Source: Gp13-AA77 sp035578005 | Lineage (GTDB): Bacteria; Acidobacteriota; Terriglobia; UBA7540 | Length of the DNA stretch: 64,000 nt | Assembly: GCA_035578005.1 (NCBI GenBank) | Contig: DATJYK010000187.1 | Span: 10,850 to 74,849, forward strand | Direction of reading: 5' to 3' | Part shown: positions 23,944 through 33,125 of the stretch, piece after piece | Layout of the letters: every line of letters starts with the position of its first letter | Position numbering within the stretch: the stretch's first letter is position 1 | Program-made: the position numbers and the translations under genes | Notes under the pieces: generated by a model | The model's database searches: none | What the model saw: only the letters and a program-made list of their open reading frames with translations | Told to the model about the DNA's origin: nothing

Positions 23944-24804
23944 TTAGAATCGCAAGGCCGGCAATGCTCTCGGAGCGTTGACGTCGGTCGAGAGGCTGAT
24001 CTCTCGCCAGTGGTCTGCGTCAGCCGCGCGAGCCCTCTCAGCTTCGCCGGCGTACTTTGCGGCATCACTGCCCAGCAGGAGATGTGCGGGCAGACGATCG
24101 CTCGAAGCCAGACGAAGGATGAGCTGAGCCACCTTGGCCGGATCGCTATTCTCTTGTCCCCAGAGCGAGTGCAAGGCCTTGACTAGCGCGCCGACAGAAG
24201 GTTCGTAGTCCGGGAGCAGGTCGGGAGTATCTTTGTGCGCACGAGTGCCCCAGTTTGTCCTCATTCCTCCGGGTTCGAGCGTGCACACCTTGACGCCAAA
24301 AGGGGCCACCTCCTGGGCGAGCGACTCGGTGAATCCGCCAACCGCCCACTTGGCAGCATGGTACGCAGTGCTGCCGGGAAGGGCCAGGCGGCCACCCACA
24401 GAGGATATCTGAAGGATGGTGCCGCTTTTTTGCTTTCGCATGACCGGTAGCACAGCGCGGGTCACGTAAACTACACCATAGAAGTTGGTGTCGATCACTG
24501 CCTTGAACCTCTCCGAGCTCAACTGCTCGAACGGTGCAACATCGCCGTAGCCCGCGTTATTCACGACGACATCGAGACGCCCGAAAGCGGCTACCGCCAC
24601 CTGGACCGCCGCACCGGCCGCATCCTCATCTGCCACGTCGAGGGGAGCGGTGCGAACCTGATCGCCGTACTTCTGCACCAGATCTTCAAGGCGGCGAGGG
24701 TCCCGGGCTGTTGCTACGAGCCGATCGCCGGACGCGAGCACAGCTTCAGCGATGCTGCGGCCCAAACCGCTTGCGCTGCCAGTTACCAACCAAGTTTTAG
24801 ACAT
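23944..24804 (-). CDS. SDR family oxidoreductase
   Basis: A 286-residue protein of classical SDR type. The N-terminal TGSASGLG is the TGxxxGxG dinucleotide motif; NNAGYG follows at the end of strand 4; catalytic Ser is in QISSVGG and the YxxxK pair in YHAAK. TARDPRR after strand 2 suggests NADP preference (Arg pair). Members with this pattern are NADPH-dependent carbonyl reductases or retinol-dehydrogenase-like enzymes; substrate unknown. GGGAGGATCCTC precedes the ATG at 24804. It is isolated on its strand by flanking pseudogenes. Confidence 0.88.
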   Translation of the reverse strand: MSKTWLVTGSASGLGRSIAEAVLASGDRLVATARDPRRLEDLVQKYGDQVRTAPLDVADEDAAGAAVQVAVAAFGRLDVVVNNAGYGDVAPFEQLSSERFKAVIDTNFYGVVYVTRAVLPVMRKQKSGTILQISSVGGRLALPGSTAYHAAKWAVGGFTESLAQEVAPFGVKVCTLEPGGMRTNWGTRAHKDTPDLLPDYEPSVGALVKALHSLWGQENSDPAKVAQLILRLASSDRLPAHLLLGSDAAKYAGEAERARAADADHWREISLSTDVNAPRALPALRF

Positions 24805-24936
24805 GAGGATCCTCCCTTGTGCTTGTGCTTTTCTTAGGAGGCGGGGCCCGAATCCGTTTCGCCGGGCCCCCTTCCGCCTAAGTCCGGATGCCGTTATTAA
24901 CTGCGGTTGCCACTTCGCCGGCCAGCCGGCAGCAGT

Positions 24937-25770
24937 TCAACTTTCGTAGTAGCGCCCGTTGACTTCTTCTCCTATGATGGCGAACTCGCACTTCGACGTA
25001 TTCAGTGGATCGGACTTCCAGGAAAAACCGATAGATGGCACCTCAACCTGCGCCTCTAGCTGGCACGATGCTCGAGTCCCCCTGAACCTGAAGTGCTTGG
25101 AAGGGTCCTCATACTCTACAGGCTCATTGGTTGATTTCCAAACCATCTTGAAGGTCATTCGTGCGGGAGTCGCAATCGAATCCAACGCAGGCCAGCGCGG
25201 CTGATCGACTACAGGAACGTTGCGCATTTCTAACGTGAAAATATTACTGTTCGGACTAATGCTCAGACCGCGCTCCGGAACAGGAACCACCCAATAGAGT
25301 CCTGACGCCGCAATCGGGGGATGAAAATCGTGAATTTGGTTTGTGGGGACCGCCGGCCCCCGGAAGAGCGTTAGTCATATGTGTGTGAACGTACCCTGCT
25401 GAGCAGAGCGAGCCGCCCAATATTCTCCGTGCATCACTCCGTAGTCCGTCGTAGGGCTGCCGAACGCGAGCCGATTTCCTTGATTGTCGGTTCCCATGCC
25501 CGTGAACGCACTGCAGCGGGCGACGCGACCCTTGAAGTGGTAGATGTGGGAGGGTTCGAGGGTTGGGCCTGCCGGTTGGTTGTGACTGCCGTTCTTGTCC
25601 AACCATGGAATTGGGTAGGGGTCGGCACCGCCGTTCGCCGTCGTGAGTTGTTGATCATCTAAGGTATACGTCTTTGCGGAAGGAATCGCGAGCGGAACTA
25701 GCGCCAGAGCGCTGGATCTCAAGATATGTCGGCGCGTGTACTGCGAGGACGACTGTGAACGAGATTCCAT
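24937..25770 (-). pseudogene. Tat-exported protein gene with an in-frame TGA
   Basis: The frame from the ATG at 25770 begins MESRSQSSSQYTRRHILRSS, a twin-arginine-like leader (TRRHILRS) with a hydrophobic segment, and runs to TGA at 25375-25377. It then continues in the same frame without a start codon (LTLFRGPAVPTNQIHDFH...) through PVVDQPRWPALDS to the stop at 24937. Together this is 276 residues of one protein with a single stop, probably a Trp codon turned to TGA. I recognise no domain. A nonsense pseudogene is most likely; read-through is possible but unsupported. Confidence 0.65.
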
Positions 25771-25800
25771 GAGTTATCTCCAAAAGCGACGAGTTGTCCG

Positions 25801-25920
25801 TTGCTGTCGTATCATAACCCCATTGTCTCTGCCGCGGCTTGTCACTTGAGACGGCAGGCCTGAAGGCATTCGACGCTGCGTCGTACTCGAATGCAAAGAT
25901 GATTTCGGTTCCAAACCCCG
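25801..25920 (-). pseudogene. Cytochrome P460 remnant
   Basis: On the minus strand a frame without a start encodes GFGTEIIFAFEYDAASNAFR followed by PAVSSDKP, matching the GGWGYAVFEYNAASDTF-TLADKP part of the intact P460 gene at 23.0-23.6 kb. The haem-binding CxxCH end is missing. It is a decayed fragment lying between tatA and the interrupted Tat protein gene. Confidence 0.5.
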
Positions 25921-25924
25921 CAAC

Positions 25925-26128
25925 TCACTTCTTACTCACTCCCGAATCATTGGCAGGAGACACGGCTGCTGCGGGTTTGTCTTCTTCCGCTTTGATCGCG
26001 GATTTGAACCCACGAATGCCTTCACCGATCCCTTTGCCTAACTCAGGGAGCTTTTTGGGGCCGAAGATAAGCAGGGCTATACCCAAAATGACCAGCAGAT
26101 GCATGGGTTGAAACAGTCCTTCAAACAT
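25925..26128 (-). CDS. tatA: Sec-independent translocase subunit TatA
   Basis: A 67-residue protein. One N-terminal membrane helix (MHLLVILGIALLIFG) is followed by the FGPKKLPELGKGIGEGIRGF hinge and amphipathic helix that define TatA/E, then a short charged tail. It forms the pore-like component of the twin-arginine system exporting folded proteins. AAGGAG sits seven bases before the ATG at 26128. It is encoded 149 bases downstream of a Tat-leader ferritin-like protein gene on the same strand, which fits a shared transcript. No tatB or tatC is nearby. Confidence 0.93.
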   Translation of the reverse strand: MFEGLFQPMHLLVILGIALLIFGPKKLPELGKGIGEGIRGFKSAIKAEEDKPAAAVSPANDSGVSKK

Positions 26129-26277
26129 GGTGCGCTCCTTAACGCCTCGCTCTCTTGTGATCCACTCTCCGAAAGCTCGACCACCTGCGCAAGCAGCAGA
26201 AAAGAGGCGCATGATTGAATAGAGTGGGAGTTCGGGCTGGTGTTTGCCGGAACTCCCACAGCGTAACGGCAAAGTCG

Positions 26278-27396
26278 CTAGCATTCGCGCTGTGCGGCGT
26301 CCGCAGCCTCGGCCAGATCGGTTAGAAACGTGGTGAACGCATCCGACTGACCCATGAAGAGTCCCATGGCCGTCAGAAAATTGACCGCTCCCATAGCTAC
26401 CCCGGCCGTGTTCGTCGGACGGACTACCGAACATACTGGCAGGCTGGTGCTGATGAATGGGCAAGGTTCCGGCAGGATCAGGTTGGTCTGGTACGTCTCC
26501 CCGCCATAAGGAGAAGCGTTGAGGTCAGGAAACACTAACCCGTTTGTCGGGTCAGTGAGCGGCGGCACATTGCCATCCAATTTTGACCAGGTTTGAAAAT
26601 GCATGAGCTCGACGGGTCCCATGCTGATGAGGAGCTGCAGCACTTCCACGCTTGTAGCCCTTTGCGCCATCGCCAAGCGCAAACTGCCGCCGCCTTGCTC
26701 CACGGTCGGGATATGGAAGGCCGCCGTGTTGGCAATTGCTTGAATGTGTTCGTCGGGGAACAGGTCGTCGTCTGTCCTCGGAATGGCCGTGAACTGCCCA
26801 TTGAACAGGTCCGGGATCGCCTGCGGGAAAGTGATTGGATTGACGTCGGGATTATTCGTGCTGCTCCGATAGCGCGTCCACCAACTGGTGTTCAGCGTTA
26901 GCTGCATCAGGTTCGTAAGCCGCAACTTTCCGGAGGATCCTGTCGCGGTACTGCCCGGCAGCGTGCGGAACGGTTCCAGGTCTACGGCTTTTGCTCCGTT
27001 CGAGACCAGGTACGCATTCAGGAAGTTCTGATGGCTTCTCTCGTCGTCGGCGATGTCATGAAGGTATTGAGAAAAATTGGAATCGATTCGCCTCAGTCTT
27101 TCGGTGTAGATTCCATTGCCGCTTCCTCCCGGAACTTCGCTGTCGCGGATTCCGCCCAGTTCGTTATATTGTTCGTAAAAGTCAGCTTCCAGGGCTTCTC
27201 CCGCGGCCAGGAACCTCAGCATGGCAGCATCGCCTGGAACGAGGCCACTGTTGGAGGCCGTCCGCCGCGCTGACGCCGCCGTAAAGCGTGCAGGCAAGAC
27301 GGTTCCCACGGTCACCGCCCCGGCCGCTGCCAATCCGGTTTTCAGAAAGCTGCGCCGATGCCGAGGCGTGCTGATCACACTTCCGTCATTTTTCAT
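26278..27396 (-). CDS. Tat-exported ferritin-like domain protein
   Basis: A 372-residue protein from the ATG at 27396, preceded by AGGAGGAACAAA. The leader has RHRRSFLKTGLAAAGAV, a twin-arginine signal. The core has EALEADFYEQYNELG, where Glu residues could be metal ligands, and DIADDERSHQNFL with the E-x-x-H pattern of ferritin-like four-helix bundles; VEVLQLLISMGPVELMHFQTW supplies another E-x-x-H. Such proteins occur widely in Acidobacteria; a role in iron handling or oxidative-stress defence outside the cytoplasm is inferred. Its export would need the Tat system, a subunit of which is encoded next to it. Confidence 0.82.
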   Translation of the reverse strand: MKNDGSVISTPRHRRSFLKTGLAAAGAVTVGTVLPARFTAASARRTASNSGLVPGDAAMLRFLAAGEALEADFYEQYNELGGIRDSEVPGGSGNGIYTERLRRIDSNFSQYLHDIADDERSHQNFLNAYLVSNGAKAVDLEPFRTLPGSTATGSSGKLRLTNLMQLTLNTSWWTRYRSSTNNPDVNPITFPQAIPDLFNGQFTAIPRTDDDLFPDEHIQAIANTAAFHIPTVEQGGGSLRLAMAQRATSVEVLQLLISMGPVELMHFQTWSKLDGNVPPLTDPTNGLVFPDLNASPYGGETYQTNLILPEPCPFISTSLPVCSVVRPTNTAGVAMGAVNFLTAMGLFMGQSDAFTTFLTDLAEAADAAQREC

Positions 27397-27650
27397 TTTG
27401 TTCCTCCTTTTGTGTCCACGCATTTCCCGGCAAAGAAAACGAGACTGCCAGGACTATCGTGTGTTGTGAACGCCTCATGACGTGAGTCATTGTTCGTTCT
27501 TCTCGATGAAAGCTACTTCTTGCCGATTCGGCGATCCTCATTCGGCCTTTCCTCGCACACTATGCGATCGATTCCGATTTCCGACAAACCTAGATCGAGG
27601 GTTAGGTTTCACTAGACTGGGAGGGTAAGTTCGTCACACTTCTGAGGTAG

Positions 27651-28070
27651 TTAACGCTTGTTCTTTTGAGTGTCGATCTCGATGCGCTTCCATCCAAAAA
27701 GGCGGGCGTCTACCGACCAGGCTCCGGGCCCAAGTAGGGCAATTGCGACGGCGAGAGCACAAAGCAGGCCTTCAACGCTGGGGTCGCCGCGTCGTGACAA
27801 CATTCGCCATAATTCGAGGAGGACCATGACCGCTGCAGCGACGGGAGTCCACAGACCAATGATTAGCAAAAGGGCTAGGGCTGCAAAGACAAGCTGAAGA
27901 GAGTCAATTTCCCGTGCAGCGATGTTCCCAAACGTAAGGATGTTGCGAGTGATAAAGGTACTGCCGACAGCGAGGCGCAGCACAAGAAGTCCAACCCCGG
28001 GCCAGCCACGCGCAAATGATGAGAATAGTCTGCGCACACCAGGTTCAGATGATCGATCTGCAAGGCCCAA
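27651..28070 (-). CDS. DoxX-like small membrane protein
   Basis: A 139-residue protein with about four membrane helices (VGLLVLRLAVGSTF, LQLVFAALALLLIIGLWTPVAAA, LLCALAVAIALLGPG). The GLWTPVAA segment after helix 2 is typical of DoxX/DoxD-like proteins. The start is uncertain because the longest frame begins with TTG and lacks a binding site. DoxX-family proteins act in electron transfer or oxidative-stress complexes, but many are uncharacterised. It is downstream of the response-regulator gene in the same direction. Confidence 0.6.
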   Translation of the reverse strand: MGLADRSSEPGVRRLFSSFARGWPGVGLLVLRLAVGSTFITRNILTFGNIAAREIDSLQLVFAALALLLIIGLWTPVAAAVMVLLELWRMLSRRGDPSVEGLLCALAVAIALLGPGAWSVDARLFGWKRIEIDTQKNKR

Positions 28071-28114
28071 GGCGAAAGCCTAAAAAGGTCGGCCTGAATC
28101 ACTCTTTTGAGGGA

Positions 28115-28747
28115 TTAAAGTTCGATGATTCCGCGCTTCAACCCGATCATGGCAGCATGAGTTCGATCGTTGGCGTTCAGTTTTGAAAGGATGCTTCTGA
28201 CCTGGCTCTTGATCGTTTCTTCGCTGATCGACAGCCGCGCCGCTATTTCCTTATTGGCATATCCATTAGCAATCAGACGGAGAACTCGGATTTCTGCTGG
28301 AGTCAACGCATCCTCGCCTGCATGTTCGGCAAGTTGGAAGGACACCTCGTTTGAAAGTACTTTTCTTCCTGCATGGACGGCTCGAATTGTATCCCCGAGT
28401 TCTTTATGCAAAGAAGTCTTTAACAAATAGCCGCGGGCCCCCGCCTTCAACGCGCGCAATGCCTGAACGTCTCCAAGATAGGTTGTCAGCACGATGATTC
28501 GAGCGTCTGGGAATTCGCCTCGAATGGCAATCAGGGCGTCCAGGCCGTTCATTTCCGGCATCTGCAAATCCATCAAGGTTACGTCTGGATGGTGGGCTCG
28601 AAACTGTTGAATCGCGTCTTGCCCATTGCCCGCTTCCGCGACAAGACACATATCCGATTGAGCAGCCACGAGCCCAGCGATTCCTTGACGGAACATGGGG
28701 TGGTCATCCACCGCGAGAATGCGAATCGGGCTCGGTCTCACATTCAT
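28115..28747 (-). CDS. NarL/FixJ-type response regulator
   Basis: A 210-residue protein. The receiver domain has the acidic pair DD14-15, phosphoacceptor Asp60 in TLMDLQMP, the conserved Thr in VLTTYLG and Lys in LLKTSL. A LuxR-type helix-turn-helix follows: TPAEIRVLRLIANGYANKEI and ISEETIKSQVRSILSKL. The gene overlaps the end of the sensor kinase gene by 4 bases, so it is the cognate regulator in a translationally coupled pair. Phosphorylation would promote dimerisation and promoter binding. The target genes are not visible. Confidence 0.93.
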   Translation of the reverse strand: MNVRPSPIRILAVDDHPMFRQGIAGLVAAQSDMCLVAEAGNGQDAIQQFRAHHPDVTLMDLQMPEMNGLDALIAIRGEFPDARIIVLTTYLGDVQALRALKAGARGYLLKTSLHKELGDTIRAVHAGRKVLSNEVSFQLAEHAGEDALTPAEIRVLRLIANGYANKEIAARLSISEETIKSQVRSILSKLNANDRTHAAMIGLKRGIIEL

Positions 28748-31700
28748 GATTTTGTTTGTCTTCGTTTCGTCAGGATTCGCAAACGGGAAAGACCAGGCTT
28801 CGTGTAAGCGATGGAGGAAGGAACAGTGAGATCGATCTCAGTGCCTGAATTCACTTCGCTCCAGATCGTGAGCTCGCCTCCCAAAGATTGAGCACGTTCA
28901 CGCATCCCGCGTAGACCATAGTGTCCGAAGAGTCCATCTGTGCGAAGAAGTTGTGGGTCGATCCCTCTTCCGTCGTCCCGAATCCGCAGTCGAAGTTGCT
29001 GCCTATCATAACGGATTTCAACTTCGACTTGACGGGCTTGCGCGTGCCGGAAGGCGTTTCGCAGCGCCTCGCCAGCAATTCGATAGACTTCATCCCTCGT
29101 GATTGGAAGAAGATCTCGGGGCGTGCCTTCCACTCCAATGTGGAACACTGGATCATCACGGCTCGATCCATCGGCTGCCAGGGCTTTCCCAAGTGAACCA
29201 ATGGCGCTCACCAGGTCGTTGGTGCCCAGGCTCGTCGGCCGCAACTGCTGCACGGCGTCTCTCCCTTCGATGAGTGCCTGAGCAGTTTGATCGATTGTGC
29301 TGTCGAGAGTATGCCTCGCTTCGTCTGGCCGAGTACTGAGCAAATCTGCCGCTGTTTGGAAGCGGAGCAAAACTGCGTTGAAACTCTGGAGCAGAGTATC
29401 GTGCAGTTCTCGCGCGATGCGCGTACGCTCGTTCACCCGTGCTTCCAGGCTCAGGTTGAACTGGTGCCGTACCTGACGGAGGCGCATTTGATACAAACCG
29501 CCCAACAACACGAAGAATGCGACCATACAGAGGGTGCGAAACCAGATTGTCTGGAACCATGCAGGTGCAATGCTGAACTGCAGTGTCGCACCCTGCATGT
29601 TCCATATACCGTCCTCGTTGGAGGCGATCACGGTGAATCGATATTGGCCTGGACGTAGGTTGGTATAGAAAGCCTGGCGTCTTGTACCCGCATCTTGCCA
29701 TGTACTATCGTTGTCCTCCAACCGATAGCGGAAGTTCACCTTCTTTGGGATATAAAAACTGGGCGATGTGTAGTCAATTTGAACATCGTGGGTCCGCGCT
29801 GGCAGCCTGAGGTTAGTGTCAGCCGCATATTGCGTTCGGTCGGCGGTTACCGACTCGACGTATACCGGCCTCGCACTCGATTCTTTTGCCACCCTCCAGG
29901 GCTCAATGGTTTGGGCGACGAGTGCGCCGACAAACCACAAGCGACCGTCAGGAGACTTCGCTACCGGGTTGAAATCAGTTCTGCCCGGTCGAGCGCCGTC
30001 CAGGTGATCAAGGAGTCGGAATTGCAGCACAGATTTAGGGTTATTGCGCCACTTCTCAATCTCTGAATCGGCCAGTTTCACGTATCCACATGGAGTGCTG
30101 AGCCACCAATTCTTGCGGTCGTCCCGATTGAATCCAAAGACCCCATCGCAGGGAAGGCCATTTTGTTTGTTCAGCCGCCTGAACGGCCCCAGCGCGCAAA
30201 CTGATCAGCCCATCTTCGATTGCAGCCGCTACAACCGAGCCATCCGGTTGCACTTCGATTTGACGCACCGCGGGGTCACCTTTCAGGTTCATGGGAAAGC
30301 TATCAACTGCGCCTTTTCGGAAATTCACGAGCTTGCCATCCAACGATCCCAGCCAGATTCCTCCACTTGGATCAGCCGCCAGGCTGTGACCCGTAGGCAC
30401 CTGCGAATCCGAAAACTCTTCTTGTACTTTGAAATCTCGAATGCGAACGAGCTTTCTCGGCTTCGAAGCACATTCCGCCCAGATGTTGCCGTCAATATCT
30501 TCCGTCATGCCGACGACCATCCCCATCGGGCTACGATTGGGTCCGGAAATTGAACGGAAATGGCGGTTTTCGTAAATGAAGAGTCCGTCGTCCACGCCCA
30601 CCCAGAGATGCCCCGCACGATCTTCCAGCAAAGACGTAACCGTATTTCCGGGTAACCCCTCTTTCATTCCTATCGAAACAACGGTCCCGTTGTGAATAGA
30701 ATCGAGTGATCCGTTGTTCGCCAACCATACCGTGCCATCATGCGATACGATCACAGAGAGTGCTCCGCCTGCTCCCAGTCCTTCGGTCTCAGAGTAGGTC
30801 GTGACCGGCGGCTCCCAGAAGCTGTCGAGGCCGTTCGAAGTAGTGGCCCAGATAATTCCTTCCTGATCTTCATACAAACTGTTCACCGAATTACTCGACA
30901 GCCCGTCGGCCAGGCCAAAATGATCGACAGTATTGCCGTGGATGCGGTAAAGACCGTCGCGCAAAGTCCCCACCCATAAGTTTCCATCCCGGTCCATAAG
31001 AAGTGCGAGTACTGCAATTTTGGCATCGTCGAAATTCGGCGCGGAGAATGGTTCGAAAGCGCCGTTGCGGAATCGCTCGAGTCCCAGACCGCGTCCCGCT
31101 GTCCCCATCCCGACCCAGAGGGAATCATCGGAATCCCGCACCAGACCCAGAATGCCTTCTTGTCCGGACTTTGACCTCAATGCCTGAGGTTCGTAGATTT
31201 CGGACACTCCGGCTTTCCAGTGGACCAAACTCGTGTCGCTCCCAATCCAAAACCCTCCGGTTCCGTCAGAAAGGATGGGATTCGCTATTTGAATCGGAAG
31301 TCCATCCGCCTTGCCAAAGCACCGCACCTCTCGGTCCGTCGCATGACAAAGCGGTCCGGGAGAGCCTGGACGATACTGCGTGGTCACCCAAAGTGATGCG
31401 TCTTCATCTTCCACCATGCGAAGAGGAGGGGCCCCTAAGTTGATATGCGAGACGATGCGATTGCCTCGTATATGACTGAGTCCAAGACCATCGTTGATCC
31501 AAAATCCCCCGCTCTTCGCAGGCACGAAGAGGTAGGTGTGATTCGAAGCCGACGCCGGAGGCGACCAGGCCACGAAGCGAACGCCATCAAAACGGAAGGC
31601 ATCGTTCCAAGTTCCCACCCACAGATAGCCGTCGGCTGTTTGTGAGACCCAAGTTGGACCGCCTGGAAAGAAGCCGTCTTGAATTCGCCACGCATTATGG

Positions 31701-31831
31701 CGGTATTGGGTCAGGCGTTTGCTTGGGTCTAAGCCATAGGCGCAGCCGGTTCCTGCAATCAAGAGACAGACAAAGCAAGTCGCGATGAGCCCATTTCTGG
31801 CCATAAAGGTTGCGAGCCTGACAGCGCGCAT
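28744..31831 (-). pseudogene. Propeller-type hybrid sensor histidine kinase, frameshifted
   Basis: The N-terminal part runs from the ATG at 31831, with a signal-like helix (GLIATCFVCLLIAG) and repeated two-component-regulator propeller motifs (DGYLWVGTW, DGTGGFWIGS, EGIIWATTSNGL). The C-terminal part has a Y_Y_Y domain, a membrane helix, ERTRIARELHDTLLQSF with the phospho-His of HisKA_3, and a HATPase. The two parts are in different frames: the sequence RLNKQNGLPCDGVFGFN expected at the junction begins one base off, at about 30175-30183. One extra base would explain it. Restored, the protein is about 1030 residues. The 3' end overlaps the response regulator. It may be a genuine mutation or a sequencing error. 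Confidence 0.75.
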
Positions 31832-31954
31832 GGACGAGATTTCCGTTTCGTTCTTGAGGCTTACGGGCTGCTCTAGAGGCGTTAGTCTCCCGTCTCGATT
31901 CCCCACAGAACACCTCCGCGATTTTAACAAGGGCAACTATGCCTAGTAAATTGC

Positions 31955-32218
31955 TTGACGCCTGGCCGAGATTATGAGCACCCGCTGCTTCTGGATCAGC
32001 CAGGATCTGCTTATTGCGGCGCCGTTCTACATGACATCGGTAAGATCTCCGATCTCAGCTACGGCCGGGCGTTCGGCTATACGTTGCAAGGGAACCTGGT
32101 CAGCCACGTCGCCATCGGGCTGGTTCTGTTGGAGGAGAACATCCTGACGGTGCTGGAATGCTGGGTAGCGATACGCCCGCGCCTTGGGAGCTTCGGAGCA
32201 ATTTTGACACCAATCTGA
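31955..32218 (+). pseudogene. HD-domain phosphohydrolase remnant (YhaM-like)
   Basis: A plus-strand frame encodes GAVLHDIGKISDLSYGRAFG followed by YTLQGNLVSHVAIGL, which matches the HD-domain core of YhaM-type 3'-5' exoribonucleases (His-Asp metal pair and the downstream helix). The rest of the protein on both sides is missing and there is no binding site. A fragment left by rearrangement is the best reading. Confidence 0.5.
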
Positions 32219-32250
32219 TCTCCCATTCGATGCATAATTTCTCGAAATTC

Positions 32251-32520
32251 TCAGTTTTCTCTGCCTCTGCGAGGCACATATCTCGAGAAACTATTGATTC
32301 CTTTTGACATTCCGGGGTACCACGGGTGTTTCTCACTTTTCCCACGCCTTCTCGTTTGGATTTCCGGCTTCCGCCGGTCTCCGTTACTTGTAACCGGTAC
32401 ATAACTGGTTAGATCGCTGATTAGACTAGACATTCCGGGGTGCCACGGAATTTTGACCGGTACCGCAGTTGTAACGGTCACTTCGCAACTGTAACCGTTA
32501 CTCTTCGGTAAATTTAACAT
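32251..32520 (-). CDS. Small PGMS...SYV repeat protein, copy 2 (89 residues)
   Basis: An ATG frame starting MLNLPKSNGYSCEV contains two motif units, PWHPGMSSLISDLTSYVPVT and PWYPGMSKGINSFSRYV, joined by a basic stretch with RRRGKSEKH. It is the intact relative of the TAG-broken copy at 15.9-16.2 kb. At DNA level the start region is rich in palindromic GTAACGGTTAC-type elements. No known family is recognised; a mobile-element passenger or a DNA-binding peptide are possibilities. Confidence 0.45.
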   Translation of the reverse strand: MLNLPKSNGYSCEVTVTTAVPVKIPWHPGMSSLISDLTSYVPVTSNGDRRKPEIQTRRRGKSEKHPWYPGMSKGINSFSRYVPRRGREN

Positions 32521-32657
32521 TGCTGTAACATTGTCCGGCCAATACCGCCTCGATCATTTCGCAGGTTGTGGGGCGACGTCGATTAGGGCAAATTCAGACT
32601 TTGTGTTGGCCAGTATCATGTGGGCTGATCGCGAGTCTTGCGGTGGCCCGGATGGCG

Positions 32658-32747
32658 GGTACTGTCCTAATTTGACCCGTAACGCCGGCTTGCAGCCGCC
32701 AGATAGCCGCCAACATGGCGGCGCTACGTTCAAATTAGGACAGCACC
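32658..32747. repeat. 90-bp palindromic element
   Basis: Terminal inverted repeats of about 19 bases (GGTACTGTCCTAATTTGAC at the left and its near-complement TTCAAATTAGGACAGCACC at the right) flank a GC-rich core with GCCGGC/GCCGCC hairpin potential. The size and ends suggest a MITE-like non-autonomous element. No flanking target duplication could be established. Confidence 0.55.
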
Positions 32748-32761
32748 GGTGGCGGAGTGGT

Positions 32762-32791
32762 TTGTACTCCTGCTATGTCCTGTGATAGAAT
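32762..32791 (+). promoter_or_regulatory. Candidate promoter toward the caspase gene
   Basis: TTGTAC and TAGAAT are separated by 18 bases on the plus strand, about 335 bases upstream of the caspase start. Plausible but unproven. Confidence 0.3.
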
Positions 32792-33125
32792 CAATTTGTT
32801 TTGGACGGCGGCAGACTGGGGTTGGGGAGAGAACGCTGCAAACTGCCGGCTGAACGCGCAGTGGCGGTGAAGACACAGGTGGTGTTGATCATCCTCAGCG
32901 GACGGGGCATGACTCACGAGCCCTTTGTTCAGTTTTGCCGCCTCTCAGGTAGCATCGGGCGGCAAGACCGGTTGGTCCTGGCAACGCTGCGAAACGACAT
33001 CCCATTGACTGAAAAAGTGCCAGCCAGGAGACGGCCCAGGCTCCCGGGTGCCGAGGACAAGTTGCAGTAGCGCGCCACAAACAGCCGATCAACACCCATG
33101 AAAGGGTTTACAAGGGGGGTGCTTT

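Larger units (their letters stand above)
32521..33125. other. Intergenic region ahead of the caspase gene
   Basis: This region holds a palindromic element (32658-32747) and a candidate promoter for the caspase gene. A frame at 32801-33070 has no binding site or recognisable domain and I leave it uncalled. The AAGGGGGGTGCTTT binding site of the caspase gene is at the right end. Confidence 0.4.

Noticed and set aside
25375..25377. TGA as a selenocysteine codon
   Set aside because: No catalytic Cys/Sec context, no convincing SECIS-like hairpin noted just downstream and no Sec tRNA in the window; a Trp-to-stop change is simpler.
32801..33070. 89-residue plus-strand frame before the caspase gene
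   Set aside because: No binding site, no recognisable motif and composition not different from non-coding surroundings.
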